DNA of 64,000 nucleotides from Ophthalmolycus amberensis (taxonomy: Eukaryota > Chordata > Actinopteri > Perciformes > Zoarcidae). The notes below the pieces were generated by a model. The model was given only the letters and a program-made list of their open reading frames with translations, made no database searches and was not told the origin of the DNA. The stretch lies in assembly GCA_024529925.1 (NCBI GenBank), contig JAFEUB010001103.1, forward strand, positions 649,001 to 713,000, given 5' to 3'. This document shows, piece after piece, positions 34,499 to 48,660 of the stretch. Each line of letters starts with the position of its first letter. Within the stretch, counting starts at the first letter, position 1. The translations under genes were made by a program, and so were the position numbers.

Positions 34499-35839
34499 AG
34501 GTCAAACAAAGCCTCAATGCTTCAGCCCTAACAAACATACTGATTGATATGCAACTCGAAAACTTCTACATTTGTCCTGACTGACACATAAACAGTATAC
34601 AAATAATGGAACTTGACACTGACATTTCTAAAAGAAACTTTTGTTCATATATAGTCAGACGCGGCTCTCCTTGTTAAATTACAGTACCGGTACCTGTATG
34701 AGGCAAAGTTATCACAGCTGATATTTACTGATGTTAATTTCCCGCTGTGCCTTATTTTATTACTTTCTGTCTGTGGAAACACATCAGAAATATGCTATTT
34801 GCTGTTCACAGGTTGGTTTCTGGTGAGTAAATATTCACGACTTCATTGGAAATGAAAGTCTTGAAATATATTTGATTTGCCCTGCAGCGCATACACAGCA
34901 TGCAAATGCTGGGAAGGATAACACCCTAACACTTCCTATATTTGGATGAATTTCCCTCAATATGTAAAGTCATTTTAGAGAAAGCTTTCAGAGATAAGTT
35001 GTGTCACAAAAAAAGGAATCTGACAGTTCATCACTGACACTGATGTAGAAGATACAGAACTATCAATAGCCAAAGCCTGACAACTGCACTAATCAAAAGC
35101 TCTCTTTCTCCTGCCACCACTTATTAAAGCACTATTTCATTTATTGCTACATTTGAACTTTTTAGCTCTTCAGCAGCGTTCAATTTCCAACAAGAACTTC
35201 CCCGGCTGACACCACAGGCTTCCTCAATTTATTTCTACATTTTACACCAAAGGAATACTAAGTTCTTGCAAGAAGTAAGGTCCAGCATACACAGTGAGAC
35301 ATTATTAGTCTGTATCTTTCTCGTTTAAATTAATTCAAAATTAGAGTGAAATATACACCTAAAGTTACCAACTAACCTTCATCATATTCCTCAGAAGGAC
35401 ATGAGTTTAGTGCAGCGTACGATGGAACAATTACTGAGCTATCAACCGGGTCAAAACATTCAAACAGATGTCACCTGTCCACAGAGTGATATACAACCCA
35501 CCGGTGACCGTGGAGGACATCAGGCTGCACCGTCATCAATCTTACAACTGGCAGTTAGGCAATAGTGTGTACATAGGTGGAAAGAACAGCCATTACTGGT
35601 ACAAAGGCGGACCATTATCGACTCATATCCTGGTTTCGCCATCAAACATGTAAATGTTATTGCCTACGTGCAACTACCCCGCTATTCTTTTACTGATACG
35701 TTTGCTTTAAGTTTGCCTGTGCAGGTTTTTTTGTTGTGAGACTAATTAAGGGCTTCACTTCTGGTTTTGAAATGTCTTTTTTGTTTTCCAGTGTGCTTGA
35801 AACTAAGAAGGGCGTCGTCAAAGTGATGTTACCCTTAGT

Positions 35840-36235
35840 TTAGCCACATGGCTCCAATGACGGCAGTGTTGGTCTGTTGGTCGCTCCACCACTTTGTTCC
35901 AGAATGAAACATCTCAACAGCCTATTGGATGATTTGCGTTGGACTTTGGTACAGATATCCACGCTGCCCAGACGGTGAATCCCAATGACTTTGTTGATCC
36001 CATGACTTTTCCTTTAGTGGCACCATGAGGTTGACATTTATGTTTCTAGGTGAAACATACCACCATTAGATGGATTCCCATTCGAATTTGCTACAGACTT
36101 TCATGTTAGCAAATGTCAGCACGCCATGGAATAGGTTACCTGCTAAGCACTTGAGTTATCGTTGTGAGCATGTTAGGATGCTGATGTTTGCATTTTCTCC
36201 CAAAGCAGCACAGAGCGGCTATGTGGACTAAACAT
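35840..36235. repeat. Percomorph interspersed repeat, class uncertain
   Basis: Successive phrases (GGTCGCTCCACCACTTTGTT, ATGAAACATCTCAACAGCCT, TGATCCCATGACTTTTCCTT, GTGGCACCATGAGGTTGACA, TGTTAGCAAATGTCAGC) match, in order, a very abundant old repeat of spiny-rayed fishes that I recognise by wording. No terminal repeats were found. Confidence 0.55.
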
Positions 36236-36322
36236 GAGCTGGTACCAGTTCTTTGGATCTTTGGTTGGAAATATTCCAGAAAGCCGGCAGCTTGTCAGAC
36301 ATGAAATCAAGACATGTTATTC

Positions 36323-36645
36323 TAGGGCTGCACAGTTAATCAAAATTTTATTGAACTCACAATATGGCCTACTGCGATTTTAATATCGCATTTGTTCAAG
36401 GCGAAATGTGAGTGACAATAACCTTTCAAATCAAATAGTGTCTCTCTGTCTGGCTTTGTTTGTTTGGTACAAATCCCAAAATCACACCTTAGTTATTTTA
36501 CATGTGTTTTGGTGAAAATAAGAAAAATGAATAAGAAATAATGAGGGAAAAAAACGATCATTCTCTCGAGCAAATCATATCCCAATTGCAATATCAGTCA
36601 AAATAATTGCAATTAGATCTTTTTTCACAATCGCATACAGCCTTA
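36323..36645. mobile_element. Degenerate hAT-like MITE
   Basis: The left end TAGGGCTGCACAGTTAATCA and the decayed right end CACAATCGCATACAGCCTTA resemble a common vertebrate hAT MITE with ends reading TAGGGCTGCAC. The interior has AATATCGCA / TTGCAATAT words typical of that family. No clear 8-bp duplication remains, so it is old. Confidence 0.5.
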
Positions 36646-39600
36646 TCTTAAACCGCAACATCGTCCATTCACTGATTCAAATAAGCTTTGTAGTCTATAT
36701 GTATCATGTGAGTATTGTGTTTGTTGAATTGTTCCATTGTGCTGTGAGAGGAGAAACAAGCAATAGCAATACAGAAGAGATGTTGTAAAACTGAGGAATA
36801 TCACCACCCTTAACACAATAAAGGCTATTTCCACATGTATCATTATGTGTGGATGATATATGTTACCTTAAGCTGTAACGGACAACCTTATTGATCTTTA
36901 GAAATCTGAAGAGGAGGGTCTGAGTTTTATCATGCTGTTCAGCTTTCGTTCACGAATCTTGCGTTTATAGTATCGAGCTTATATCAAGCGTTTAATGGTG
37001 TGAAAAAAAACAGTAAGAATTTGACTTTAAGTGTGAGCCGATTCAAATTATTCATATTAATAAATCAGGAAGCGTTAACCCCGTCACCCCTGCAGATTCG
37101 TTGGCATGTCCATCATAATTAACTCAAATTGCACGGTCCAAAACGTTTCCAATTGATGCCATGAAGCAGCCAGAAATAGTGGCATTTTGGACGTGAACAT
37201 TTCGTGTGTTTTACAGCCAGAATGATCTGCTGGGACAAGCAGATGGTGTCAAACAGTGCGGAGAAAAAGTGATTCATCGAACTTTTAAGGCATTTAAGGG
37301 GGAAATGCACAGTTCAAGTGGTTAATGCAATGTCTAAATGCACCACAGCAAACATTTCCGCTGGGGATTTATTGGATCTGCCAGATCGCCCGTGGTGGAA
37401 AGATGCTGATGTATGTGAAGACGTAAAGTTTGCAATCCATGTTTTGCATGACAACAAAGCACAGTGCGACAGGGGTAACAGCCTGGAGACTGCTGACAGA
37501 TCACAAGCTGAATTTATTGTTTGGAAGTTAGCAGCCACACTGTCCCGAAGAAAAAATCCTGCAGGACGTAGTAAGTAGTAAAAAAAAAACCTAAAATGTA
37601 CGAGCAGTAGAGGGCAAATTTTATGAGAGCGAGTGAATAGGGGAGGGAAGCTGCGGGAGACCAGATATCATTCAGAGGTTGTTTTGTGTAGTTTCTAGAA
37701 GGAACGGTTCCAGCAGCTGTCACTTTATTGTTCCAGCATACAAATAAAAACAGAAATGAGAGTCAGTATCATCATTAACAGAATGGAATCAACCGTGTAG
37801 TTAATAAACCTTCATGGTAGCCACTTTTTTTTTTGTACACATATTTTAAAAATAGAACCCATCCGGCACAAGTTCATTCAAAAAAAAAAAAAAAAAAAGG
37901 CTTCTCCACTGTCTCTACATCAGCATGTAGCAGCTGCGCTTGGCGCTCGGCGCTTCCTCCAGCAGAGTGATTATGACAGGCTGATTGGTGTTTTGTTTTC
38001 CCGGGGACGGGAAGATCAATGCGCGGCTGATAGCGAGGGCCGGGCCCGCGAGCGTGGAGGAAGGATGAGAGGGAAACGGGGGCTGAGGCCCTGTCGCTTT
38101 CGAGTAAGGAAAACGGGTATCAAGAGATTTTAGGGGAGGAGAGGATGGGGTCAAAAGCAGATGATGGAAAGCGGTTTGGAATCTAGGGGCGATTTTAGCA
38201 GATCGCAAAGGAGGGGATGGAGAGCTGATGGATTAAGAAACGGGGAATCTAAGGAGGAGGAGCGACCGAGAGGAAGATCCAGATTTAACAGTACAGTAGA
38301 GAAGAGATGGCTGAGGATTAACATTCTGTGACTGTCTGCGAGCGCTGGGATAATCTGCGGCGTCCCGCAGAGCGCTGTGGGGAGCACCCAACACTCAGGG
38401 GGGTTGAGACCTGCTGCCAGGCCTGCCACTGTACACTGTGTGTGTGTGTGACTTTCAGTCTACGGTGTGGCAGGTGAAATGAGGTGCTGTTTCCAGCCCC
38501 CCTCCCCCCCTGCCGCGCTGCCTTCTAAACATCTTGATGGATATGCCTCACGGGTGGCAGGACCTGGGTGTGGCACAGGCGTCCAGCGCCACTTTATCCC
38601 CGGACTCTTCACTTCCCCTCTATGATTTAAAAGATGGGGGGGGGAGAAAAAAAATATATCTGCAATCCAGCATAATAAGTACACACGTTTTCCTTCCCTA
38701 CGCGGGCGAGGAGGAGTCAGTGGCTCCTTACAGAGCTTTAATCCATATTGATTTGTGCTTCATGCTGTCTCATCGAATGGAGCGCAGCACCGTAGGGCAC
38801 CGCACAGCACGGCGAGGCATCAGCTTGCAAGTCTCTGCTGGCCGGTGTTTGTGTGTTTGTGAAACAGAACGAGAGAGAGAGAGAGAGAGAGTACTCGATG
38901 CAGTTTAATAGCAACGTGGAACCTTTTCACTGAGAGCCATGTCTGCATAATCACATGTTGCAACGCGTGCACTCACCTGTAAAATGTCATTGTTAAGCTG
39001 TGATTAAAGGCGTACTCCTGCTGTAAAGATTCACTCTTAAAGTAGCGGGCTCTCTCTCTCTCGCCTCTCCAGCCCGAAGCTCGGGTTAAGCATTAAGTAG
39101 CTAATGTATGTAATTAGCTCTGATTGGACAGTTGTTTTCTCCCTTTAACACCATACCGAAGCACAACAAAGGAGTCCTTCTGTAAGAGACATTTCACCAC
39201 ACATTGTTTTTCCTCTGCAAGTCCCAGTAGCTTGTTAGGATTAAATCCTCTTCGATCGAGGAGCTGTTCACCGCCATGATCGTCTTCTCCCACGTTCAGT
39301 TTGAAGTGCTGATTGTGTGATGGCGTTGTCTCTGTGTGTTTTGTATATATTTGATTTAATGTGCATACATGACATCAGTTTGATTTCAACTTTTGACCCA
39401 CTAAATTATTTTTAAATGATCTTTTATGGAATCAACGTACACATACCCTTTTGACTTGACACAAGAAATGTATGGTAACGGTAAATATGTGGAGTTTTGT
39501 GAAATTGAGTCTGAATATCCACGTGAAGGGGCGAGCTGGTTAGCGTGCTCATTGCAGTCGATGTCTCTGCAACACAATGCAAAGGGGCTCTTGACATAAC

Positions 39601-40597
39601 AACAATGTAACCTCTTCACACTCTGTTGATAATGTGCACCCTTAGAAACGCTGTATCCTTCACTTTCATTCATGCAATTCAATTTAGAGCCTCCCTTCCT
39701 GGTATTTCCATTTCTTCAGAACTATGCCCTTAGTTCAGAATTATATACGCTTTCCATTAAAAAATAATGTCAGGAAGAGCATCAGGGTTATTTTCTCAAA
39801 CTTTGGAAATCTCCTTGCAGAGCCTCAGAAACCATTATAACCATTATACAGCTGTTATTCTTAACTGATGAGGTTGCTTTTATTTTGTATCTCAGAGGAA
39901 GAAATAAATCGTATTCACTGTATATCATTTCTAAATTTTCAATTTCCATTGATCAAGGAAACCTCCTAGCTTGTCATTGGCAGTGCATGATACTTTGACT
40001 ACCTCGTGTTGTGTATTTATTGCCCTGCAGTTGTCTGCATTCATGAAGCCAAATCCTTTGCTCAGCCACTGTATAGACCAAGCGAATACACAGACCTGAT
40101 TAAAGCCCCACTGTTATGCTGAAGAGAACGAAAAAAAAGAGAAGCGGCAGCGCTGATGTCAATATTTCTGTTAAAAGCGTTTCTTCTCCGCTCAATACTT
40201 GCTTTAATAGGTTGGCTTTGTTTTGCGAGGAGTCAAATGGGAGGAAAGAGAATAGATGAATAAATCTATATTAGAGTCTCTAACCTCTGATTGTGCAACT
40301 CCTCTTGTTTCGCCACTTAATACTCGGAGCTGGCTAATCATCAGACACGTCCCTGACTCCATCTTCCATCTCGCCATAACCGAGCGCGGAGACGCCCTGG
40401 CATCTCAGCTGGTCCCAAATCTCCCTTTCTAAACCCCTTCCATGGCTAAGCCAAGTATCAGTTGTACAGGCAGTGAAGCTCAAGCCCAGGAAACATGAGG
40501 AGTGCGACTTTTTGGATCTTCATCAGCTGTTTTGTTTTTTGGGCCTTTTCCTACTGTCTTGACTTTACAAATAGGCGCATGAGAAGTGTCTTAGTCT

Positions 40598-40748
<151 letters not shown>

Positions 40749-42183
40749 ACGTTGTCGCGCTGAGGGCTCAGTCCACTTTAGTTCTCCGGCATACCTGTCC
40801 CACCGGTTCCAATCAATAGTACACCCCGGTCACCTTTATATCGAATCAATGGGTCGGCCTGGACCACCACCGGCCTCTGTTCCCACTGGTCCCTTTGCAA
40901 AGTCATAACTATCTATTTTAGGGCACACAGCAGCAAGTCGCTGCAATCAACAACAATGCATACAAGCCCCGAGCTGATTCCTGGGATCAGCTCCAGGGCC
41001 AATCGAGGCGTTTTTTAAGAGATTGGTATGAACTATGCAAAGACAAATTGTGGCATTCTCCATTCGAGCCATCTGGCAGAGATGCACCAAGACTGTCGGT
41101 AGAAGCAACCAGAGCTGGTTTGGATTTTTTTTGAAATATATATATATATGGTGGCTTTCTGTATATTTCAGCAACATTTTTGCAGGATTAAAACACCAAA
41201 TGTAGTGCTGCTGTCGGTTGAGCGCTCATGCTATAGGGATAAAGAGAGGCAGCACTGCCACACTGGCACTCCTCTATTCCAGAGATATATGAAATACTTC
41301 AGGATGTTGTACGAAATGAGGTTCAGGCTACGACTGTGCAGTCGTATTAGGTAGAAAACACCTGGAAGAGACTCAAATCTTAAAACCAAAGTAAACTTAA
41401 TAACCCGGAGTGGCCCTTTAGTGCTAGATTATCTTCAAGTGTTACTATATCCAATCCAAACAACTTACTGGAACCTTGTTACCTTTATGTCCTCGTGTAA
41501 AACATGCTGCTCTCGAAACAAGTTCACGTGGTAATAAGCTGGACATTGAACGTATAAGACGAGTCGCACCGGTCAGTTTTGATCATATTGACACATATTT
41601 AGTCAATATGCCACAGTCACCACTTTTCACTGCCCACCACCTGAGCAGTGGACTATGTCAGAACCCTCCACACCAGATCAATATTGGTACGTTCCAGTCA
41701 CCTCTGGGGGTAATGAATGCAACACACCGCCCTGCTGCACCTATTAGAAATGGATTGACCAATCGCAGGTCGGTAGAGCGCTATTGTCTCTTTGTCTCCG
41801 TCCAAAGACGGGAAGAGACATGACACCGCTAAGTACAACACTGGGACATTTTGCAACAAGAAGCACTGTGCAAGTCTTTATCTATTTAGCAGAATCACAT
41901 TTTCGGTCTCAAAGCCTTTTGTATCATGTCGTCACAAGCTTACATATTGATTTTACATACTTTTGTTCCAGGGGGGGGGGTGGAATTTTTCCCCATCAAT
42001 GTAGCCGACCTGAGGTGCTCAGATCGCTCCAGCAGCAGCACTTATTTGTCTGCTGCCACGGGACATTTGCGGTGCCTGGCCACTGTTTGCTTTTTAACCG
42101 TATTCTATTCATTCTTCTTTTCCCTCCTTCAAAACAACTCCCCCCCCCCTCCCCCTCGGTTTTCAGCTATTCATTCTCACTCA

Positions 42184-42185
<2 letters not shown>

Positions 42186-42225
<40 letters not shown>
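42186..42225. repeat. (GT)n microsatellite
   Basis: Pure GT repeat of 40 bp. Confidence 0.95.
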
Positions 42226-42226
<1 letters not shown>

Positions 42227-42692
42227 TGCATGTGTTCCTGTAAGCCGCGAGGAGGCAGAGAAGCTATATCTGGCCCCATCAGAGTGAAAATGTCAAGAAG
42301 CGTGCAAAAAAGAAGATCTGTATGTGTCTTTGCTGCGTAGATTCACCTGATCTTTCAGCCGTCTGCTCTGCCAATAGCGCCGTGCGGTGTCTTTGTGCGC
42401 GCACATGCCAGCGCCTCAATCACTGTTTTTGTTTTGTTTGTTCGTGCCTAACTTCGCGTGGGCATGCGTGTCTGCGAGTGTGAGTCAAAGAAGAGGGTTT
42501 GACTTTTTTGAGCAGATCTCATACCTGCCTTTCTTCTCCATTCCCTCCTTCATTGCTTTTGTTCTTCCGTCTTTCAGTTCTTCACACGATCTTTTTTAGT
42601 TGTTTTTTCTCCACCTAACCTAAATTCATCATGATCCCACGACTTCCTGAGGCCAAATATAGAAGGAAGTGTTTCTTTTTTATTCATTTTCT

Positions 42693-43284
<592 letters not shown>

Positions 43285-43558
43285 CCGGAGGGATGAACAC
43301 CCTTCTTACAGAAAATATTCCCTTATTTGGGGCTTTTGAAGACATATATATATGGCGGTATATAAATATGGTCCTACCCACTAATATATAAATATAACTT
43401 GGAAAACAAAGGAGCAGTTATAGATGTGTGTCAGTAACATCAACCATGCTGGAACAGGCTTTGGAGTATTCTGGCACACAGTGTTGGACACAACCCACAC
43501 ATATCCACACACACACACACACACACACATACACAGAAATGTTCACATGCATGCAGAC

Positions 43559-44816
43559 TAGTGGTGTCACGGATCACGGATCGATCCGTGATCCGTTCGG
43601 ATCAGCCCTCACGGTTCGGATCAGCCCTCACGGTTCGGATCACTTGTGAACCGCGGATCAATCGAGTATTTTTTTTCTTTTTTTTTTACAGCGTAATCAT
43701 CATAGTGTGTAATAAAGTTCTACTGTTGCTGTTCCTTTTCAAGTAACAAGTCCCCGAATATCAATGCAGAGTGTCAGTGAACAGATATAAAGCAGTAGTG
43801 TTCACGTGAACGGAGCAGCTCAGAAGCATTTAACGGTGAAGTCATGGCGAGCGGAGGAACGTCAGAAGCCGCGGCGTCATTTAAGTCGCAAGTTTGGGAA
43901 CATTTTGTCTTCCCTGTAACGTATAATGACGGATGAGGGTGGTGGACGAACCGTTACGGTATGTAGGCGTTATTTAAAGAGACACACGACAACGGCAAAA
44001 CATCGGCATGTCCACACATATGAAGAGCCACCATCCCGTCTGTCAGCGACGGGGACACTCCGGTGTAGAAAACAAAGGATTTCTAAATCTGGTTAAAATG
44101 CTTGAGCCACGCTACGAAGTCCACTCACGCACCCACTCAGTGTGAAGCTGTTCCAGACCTCTATGAGAAGGAAAAGACTGTAGAGACCGCTTTCACCATG
44201 GCGGAGTGATTCTCCGGTGCTGTAGACACGCCCCCTCTGTGAGAGTCACACAGACACACACCTGGTTCAGGTGCTGACAGAAGTATCAGAGTGAAGCTAG
44301 ACAGGCCCAATAATATTCCAGTCACCACAGAAAGGTCGACCCTCTCCCCAGACAATGGAGATATTCTCATCTTTTTGAAAATAATGTCACAGTAATGGTA
44401 AACATTATTGTGTATTTGAATGGCATAACCTGACAGGAAGTAAACATAGACCCAAGTTGTTGCTGAGCAGTTCAGTTCAGTGTAAACAGTGGAGCTAGCT
44501 CACTAGCTGTTTCTTTCTTTCAATATTGATGAAAGGACGAGGATATCAGAATTGAGTATTCTTGAATGTTTTATTTTTATTTATTTATTTCATTTTGTTT
44601 CAAATTGGACATATTCAATATTTTTGTTTTCATGTAAGACTATAGCCCAAAGTTCTTTGCTTTAAGTGTTCTTGAAGTTCTTTAATTAATAAATGGAAAG
44701 CAAAGTTATATTTGTCTCCTCCCCTTTTCTTTGTTGATCCGAAAAATTATCCGAACCGTGACTCCTGAACCGTGATCCGAACCGAACCGTGAGGTTTGTG
44801 ATCCGTGACACCCCTA
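43559..44816 (+). mobile_element. hAT element relic with BED-finger transposase fragments
   Basis: The 1258-bp element starts TAGTGGTGTCACGGATCA and ends TGATCCGTGACACCCCTA-like, with perfect 8-bp duplications ATGCAGAC at 43551-43558 and 44817-44824. It is a second, distinct hAT family. Interior coding remnants in shifted frames include an ATG at 43844 leading to SQVWEHFVF, then HMKSHHP at 44017-44037 (the end of a BED zinc finger) and FLNLVKMLEPRYEV at 44080-44121, a block seen in ZBED/hAT transposases. Stops and frame changes separate them, and most of the catalytic region is missing, so it cannot be autonomous. Confidence 0.8.
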
Positions 44817-44966
44817 ATGCAGACAGAAAGCACACATACATCAGTTAACAATTAGCCATAAGTGTGCTTGACTCTCTATGTTAAGGACCCATCCAAAGAT
44901 TGGTGATGTGGGATGAGAGGTATGAGAAGTGAGAGATTACTCACCCTTTTCCAATACGCCCACGTG

Positions 44967-45332
44967 CACACACACACACGCGCACACACGTACACACACA
45001 CACACCTCGTTCCCTCGTCCTTCTGTCACGTGCTTAAAAAACGAAATCCTATTTTGCGTTCTCTGGCCCACACATTTACACTGTGGCACAGCGAGGTGCA
45101 CGCTATGAGTGTAACTAGCTCTGTCGTGTCACATAGCCGAGTCCCTGCCTAATCAGGCCACTTACACACACACACACACGCACACACACACACACACACA
45201 CACTTGCACACACTTTGCAGAGGCCATGTGTTGGGATGGCGATAGAGGGTTGGCAGTTGGCAGACAGACAGCAGACGCTGTTCTTCGACATCAAACGTCT
45301 CAGAGCAGAACCTCACTTTCATGCCTACCCTC

Positions 45333-45363
<31 letters not shown>

Positions 45364-45447
45364 CACCGTCAGGCTCCCACACACAAACACAACAACGCAC
45401 ATTTCCTCTGATCTTCCTGCCAGAACTCAAAAGACTTGGAAGGACCA

Positions 45448-45479
<32 letters not shown>
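44967..45479. repeat. Cluster of CA/CT microsatellites
   Basis: CA-rich tracts at about 44967-45005, 45164-45202 and 45450-45479, with a CT tract at about 45330-45352, in 0.5 kb just right of the hAT relic. Confidence 0.9.
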
Positions 45480-45481
<2 letters not shown>

Positions 45482-46826
45482 GAGCAGGCACATACACACT
45501 GACACGTACCCGAGCGGTAAAAAGTGAATTAAATTTCGTCAGCCATTGTTTAAACCGACTCTGTGAGACGTAAGCACAAGTTTCACGTGTGGCTTGAAAG
45601 TGATTGAAACTATTTTATTCAACCTCTAGCCCGAAACCAGTCGGGCTTCATGATCTTGACTACAGCCCCAGACAGACACATGCAAATATAAGAATACGTT
45701 GTGTAAATAAGACATACATTACAGCACAGTGGGGGGCTGAGGAATTACAAGGACAAACCTGAATACATTTGTAGGGAAACATAACCAAATCAGGTGCGTC
45801 TATTCGGGGCACTAGTCATCACTCTCCGCCACCATCATCTAAATCCACAAATTAGGAAATATCATCTGTATTCCTGTAGAGTTCCAGAGACTTTGGAGAA
45901 TCTACGTCAAACGCTGAAGGTGTACAAACACACAAAGTGCACTAAACCTCTATGCTTTCCTCTTTTGTCAGTACCTCCGCACATAAACTTCCTCCGAATG
46001 GCTATTTCAATCCAGATCGACTTGTTTATAAATGCAAAGTTTTGTTGGTTAATCAAATTAGACTTCTGTATCGACTCCATTCGGGAGAAAACGGCAGAAA
46101 CGGAATTGAGAGTGATGTAAACGTCTTGATTAGACATCGGCTTAGCTTCACTGAATGCCGTCTCGCTTGCGCGTGATGGATTAACGCTGAAGGACAGTGA
46201 CAGAGGGAGGACTCAGACAACAGACAAGATGGAGAGATATCACACCGATATGATTGATAAGATGAAAAGTGATTCATCGACCCGTCTTGACCCAGCGACA
46301 GCTGCAAATTGAGCCACGGGTGGCGAGCCGGCGGAGGTGAGATTGACTCCTTGTGTCTTGAGAAAAGTTGAAAGGAGGACTCCAGATGAATCCTGTAAAA
46401 TAAATCAGAGCCGGGGGAAGTGCAGCAAACCTGCGAGCAGTGCATCTCTGTCCATTGAGCTTCACCTGCCTCTACATTTAACTAGAGATGCTTTATTTAA
46501 TAAGCGTTAGGCATGCCCCCACCTCCCACACACACACACACAACCACAGATCCACAGATCCAAGCTGCCTCCACCTTGAGGCAATAGTCTGACTTAAGAT
46601 GCAGTATTGATTCAAAGAGTAGCTGCACACTGTGTGTGTGTGTGTGTGTATTGGGGATCGGGTCATATTTATTCGAGGCTGTTTGCATGCTTGTTTTTCG
46701 TGCACGTGCGGTGTGTGTAGCCGGCCTCTCCTCTGGAGAAAGTTGCTCGGCCCCTCTGCCCTTCACAGTCATTTGGAATTCATCTGCGAGCCTGACCCTG
46801 ACAGCTGTTTGTTTTGCCTCTCCGGG

Positions 46827-46855
46827 GAGGAGGAGGAGGAGGAGGAGGAGGAGGA
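46827..46855. repeat. (GGA)n tract
   Basis: Purine trinucleotide repeat followed by GGTGGT. Confidence 0.9.
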
Positions 46856-48627
46856 ATGGTGGTGGTGGTGGGGGGAGTGGTTAATGAGTGAGAAAGTGAT
46901 AGATATGGGAGAGGACAGGAGAAGAATAGAAGAGAGAAACTTGCGGTGAAAACTCTGGCGAAGCGGCAAGAGTGACTGTTTCTGCTCCCGCCCCGGTGGC
47001 TCGCCGAGCGTTTGAGACACACAGGACAATAAGCGGCGCTCTGAACGGCTTCCATCAGTACATCCCTCGTAGGCCACGCTAGCTCCGATGTGTCGAATCT
47101 GCGCGGCGGCATGAATGCAAAGCGGGGCGAGACAGCCGGGATAAAAGGACGGCGCGAGCAATCCCTGGGTGTAAATATCATTTTTTTGATGGGGAGAAGA
47201 AGAAAAAAATAGTCAAAAGTGTACCGTATAAGTGTGTCATCTGGGATCGGCGCAGTAAAGAGACAAAAAACAAAAGAAGTAGAGCCTCTACAGCTGAAGA
47301 GGAAACCCCAGTGGGATGGAGAGGGTTTTTTTGTCTTTTGTCTGTGTTGGCTATAGGTGTAAGCGGATGAGTAAATGGACGCAGAGGAGGAAGGAGGGAG
47401 GAAAGGATGCTGGGCGATGATGTCTAGAGCAACAGCACCAAGAGGAGGAAGAGGAGGAAGAGGGCAGTCATAGGTGATAAGAGAGCGGGTGGTGAGAGAG
47501 GAGACTCGTGATTGGCTAAACGGGCAGAGAGGGAGAGGTGTCAAGGGAGAGTTGCTATCCTATTTTTACTCCTCTCTCTACTGGGAGCCCCTATTCTCTC
47601 TGTATATAAATCATAATGACACAAACCCCCCAAACTCACTTGTTTCCCCCTTATTTTCCCTCCCGCTCTCCCCTCTTTTCTCTCTATTTTTGCGCACATT
47701 GTATTCTCCTCTTCCAGATTTTTTTTATTTGTTTTTTTATTGAGAAATTTCAAGAACGTCTGCTGCAAACAAATGAGTGTACATACAGCAGGCCGCTCAC
47801 ATTGAAATCGCTTATTGACTAACAATGACTGTTTTTAAACATGCACAATTCACCCAGACAATGAGCCTGCACGTGCTCGGGACATTTACAGACCCCCCCC
47901 ACACACACACACACACACACACTCCGTGGTTGATTCCTCCGCTCACAAGTCCTTGTGGTCTTCCTCTGCGTTGTCACAAGCAATTAATTTGGCCATAGCT
48001 TGCGTGTATTGATCGGTGTGGCAGAGGCATTCTAATCTATGCAGTCTGGTAAAGAGGCAGCGTTCATGTCCAGTAAGGAGCCAGCAGAGGACATGCACAC
48101 ATTTTCCAGCTGGAAAGCAATCCCCTGTTCCCTAGGAAATGCATGCGCGCTTTCTTACGGGATCTTAGCGAATCACTGCGTGCGCAATCGTTTTCTGTTG
48201 TGTCCTCGAAAAGTAAAGAGAACTTTATTGACTTTAATGTTTGTTCATGGATGGACTCTTCCCCAGAATTTGAGAATGGATGTGTGTGCCTGGGTGTCAC
48301 GCAGGGATAACACGCCCGCTCTGTGTTCGTTTGTGTACAGGTTTGTTGCAGCCCTGCTCGGGTGCACGCCCTTTGTTGGGAGTCTGATTAAATTCCCCAT
48401 AAAGGGATTCATCATCTTTACCGGGCAGAAAAGAGAGAAATTACAAGCCCCATCAATCGTCGTGTTTGATCCTTTTCTCCCTCCGTGTCTTTCGCCCTCT
48501 CTATTCTCTGTATCCAGGCTTCTGTTCAGCCGCCTCCTCCTCAGGCCCACCATGTCTGTGATGTTGGGAGGTGATTCGTCTCTATGTGAGAGCTGTCCTG
48601 TCCCTCCGTTTCTCCTTTTGGGCCCGG

Positions 48628-48660
48628 CCTCCTCCTCCTCCTCCTCATCATCATCATCCA
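48628..48660. repeat. (CTC)n(CAT)n tract
   Basis: CTC repeats followed by CAT repeats. Confidence 0.9.

Noticed and set aside
37318..37578. 86-codon plus-strand frame with mixed composition
   Set aside because: The composition looks protein-like, but no family is recognised and no splice sites bound it; probably chance or an old repeat fragment.
41476..41823. 115-codon plus-strand frame
   Set aside because: No recognisable domain, splice sites or start context beyond chance.
44967..45479. Regularly spaced short repeats suggesting an array
   Set aside because: They are plain CA/CT microsatellites of unequal length, not a CRISPR array; the genome is eukaryotic.
46780..47544. 254-codon minus-strand frame, the longest in the window
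   Set aside because: Composition is low-complexity Pro/Ser/Thr from purine-rich DNA, it runs through a GGA repeat, and no domain or conserved block is visible.
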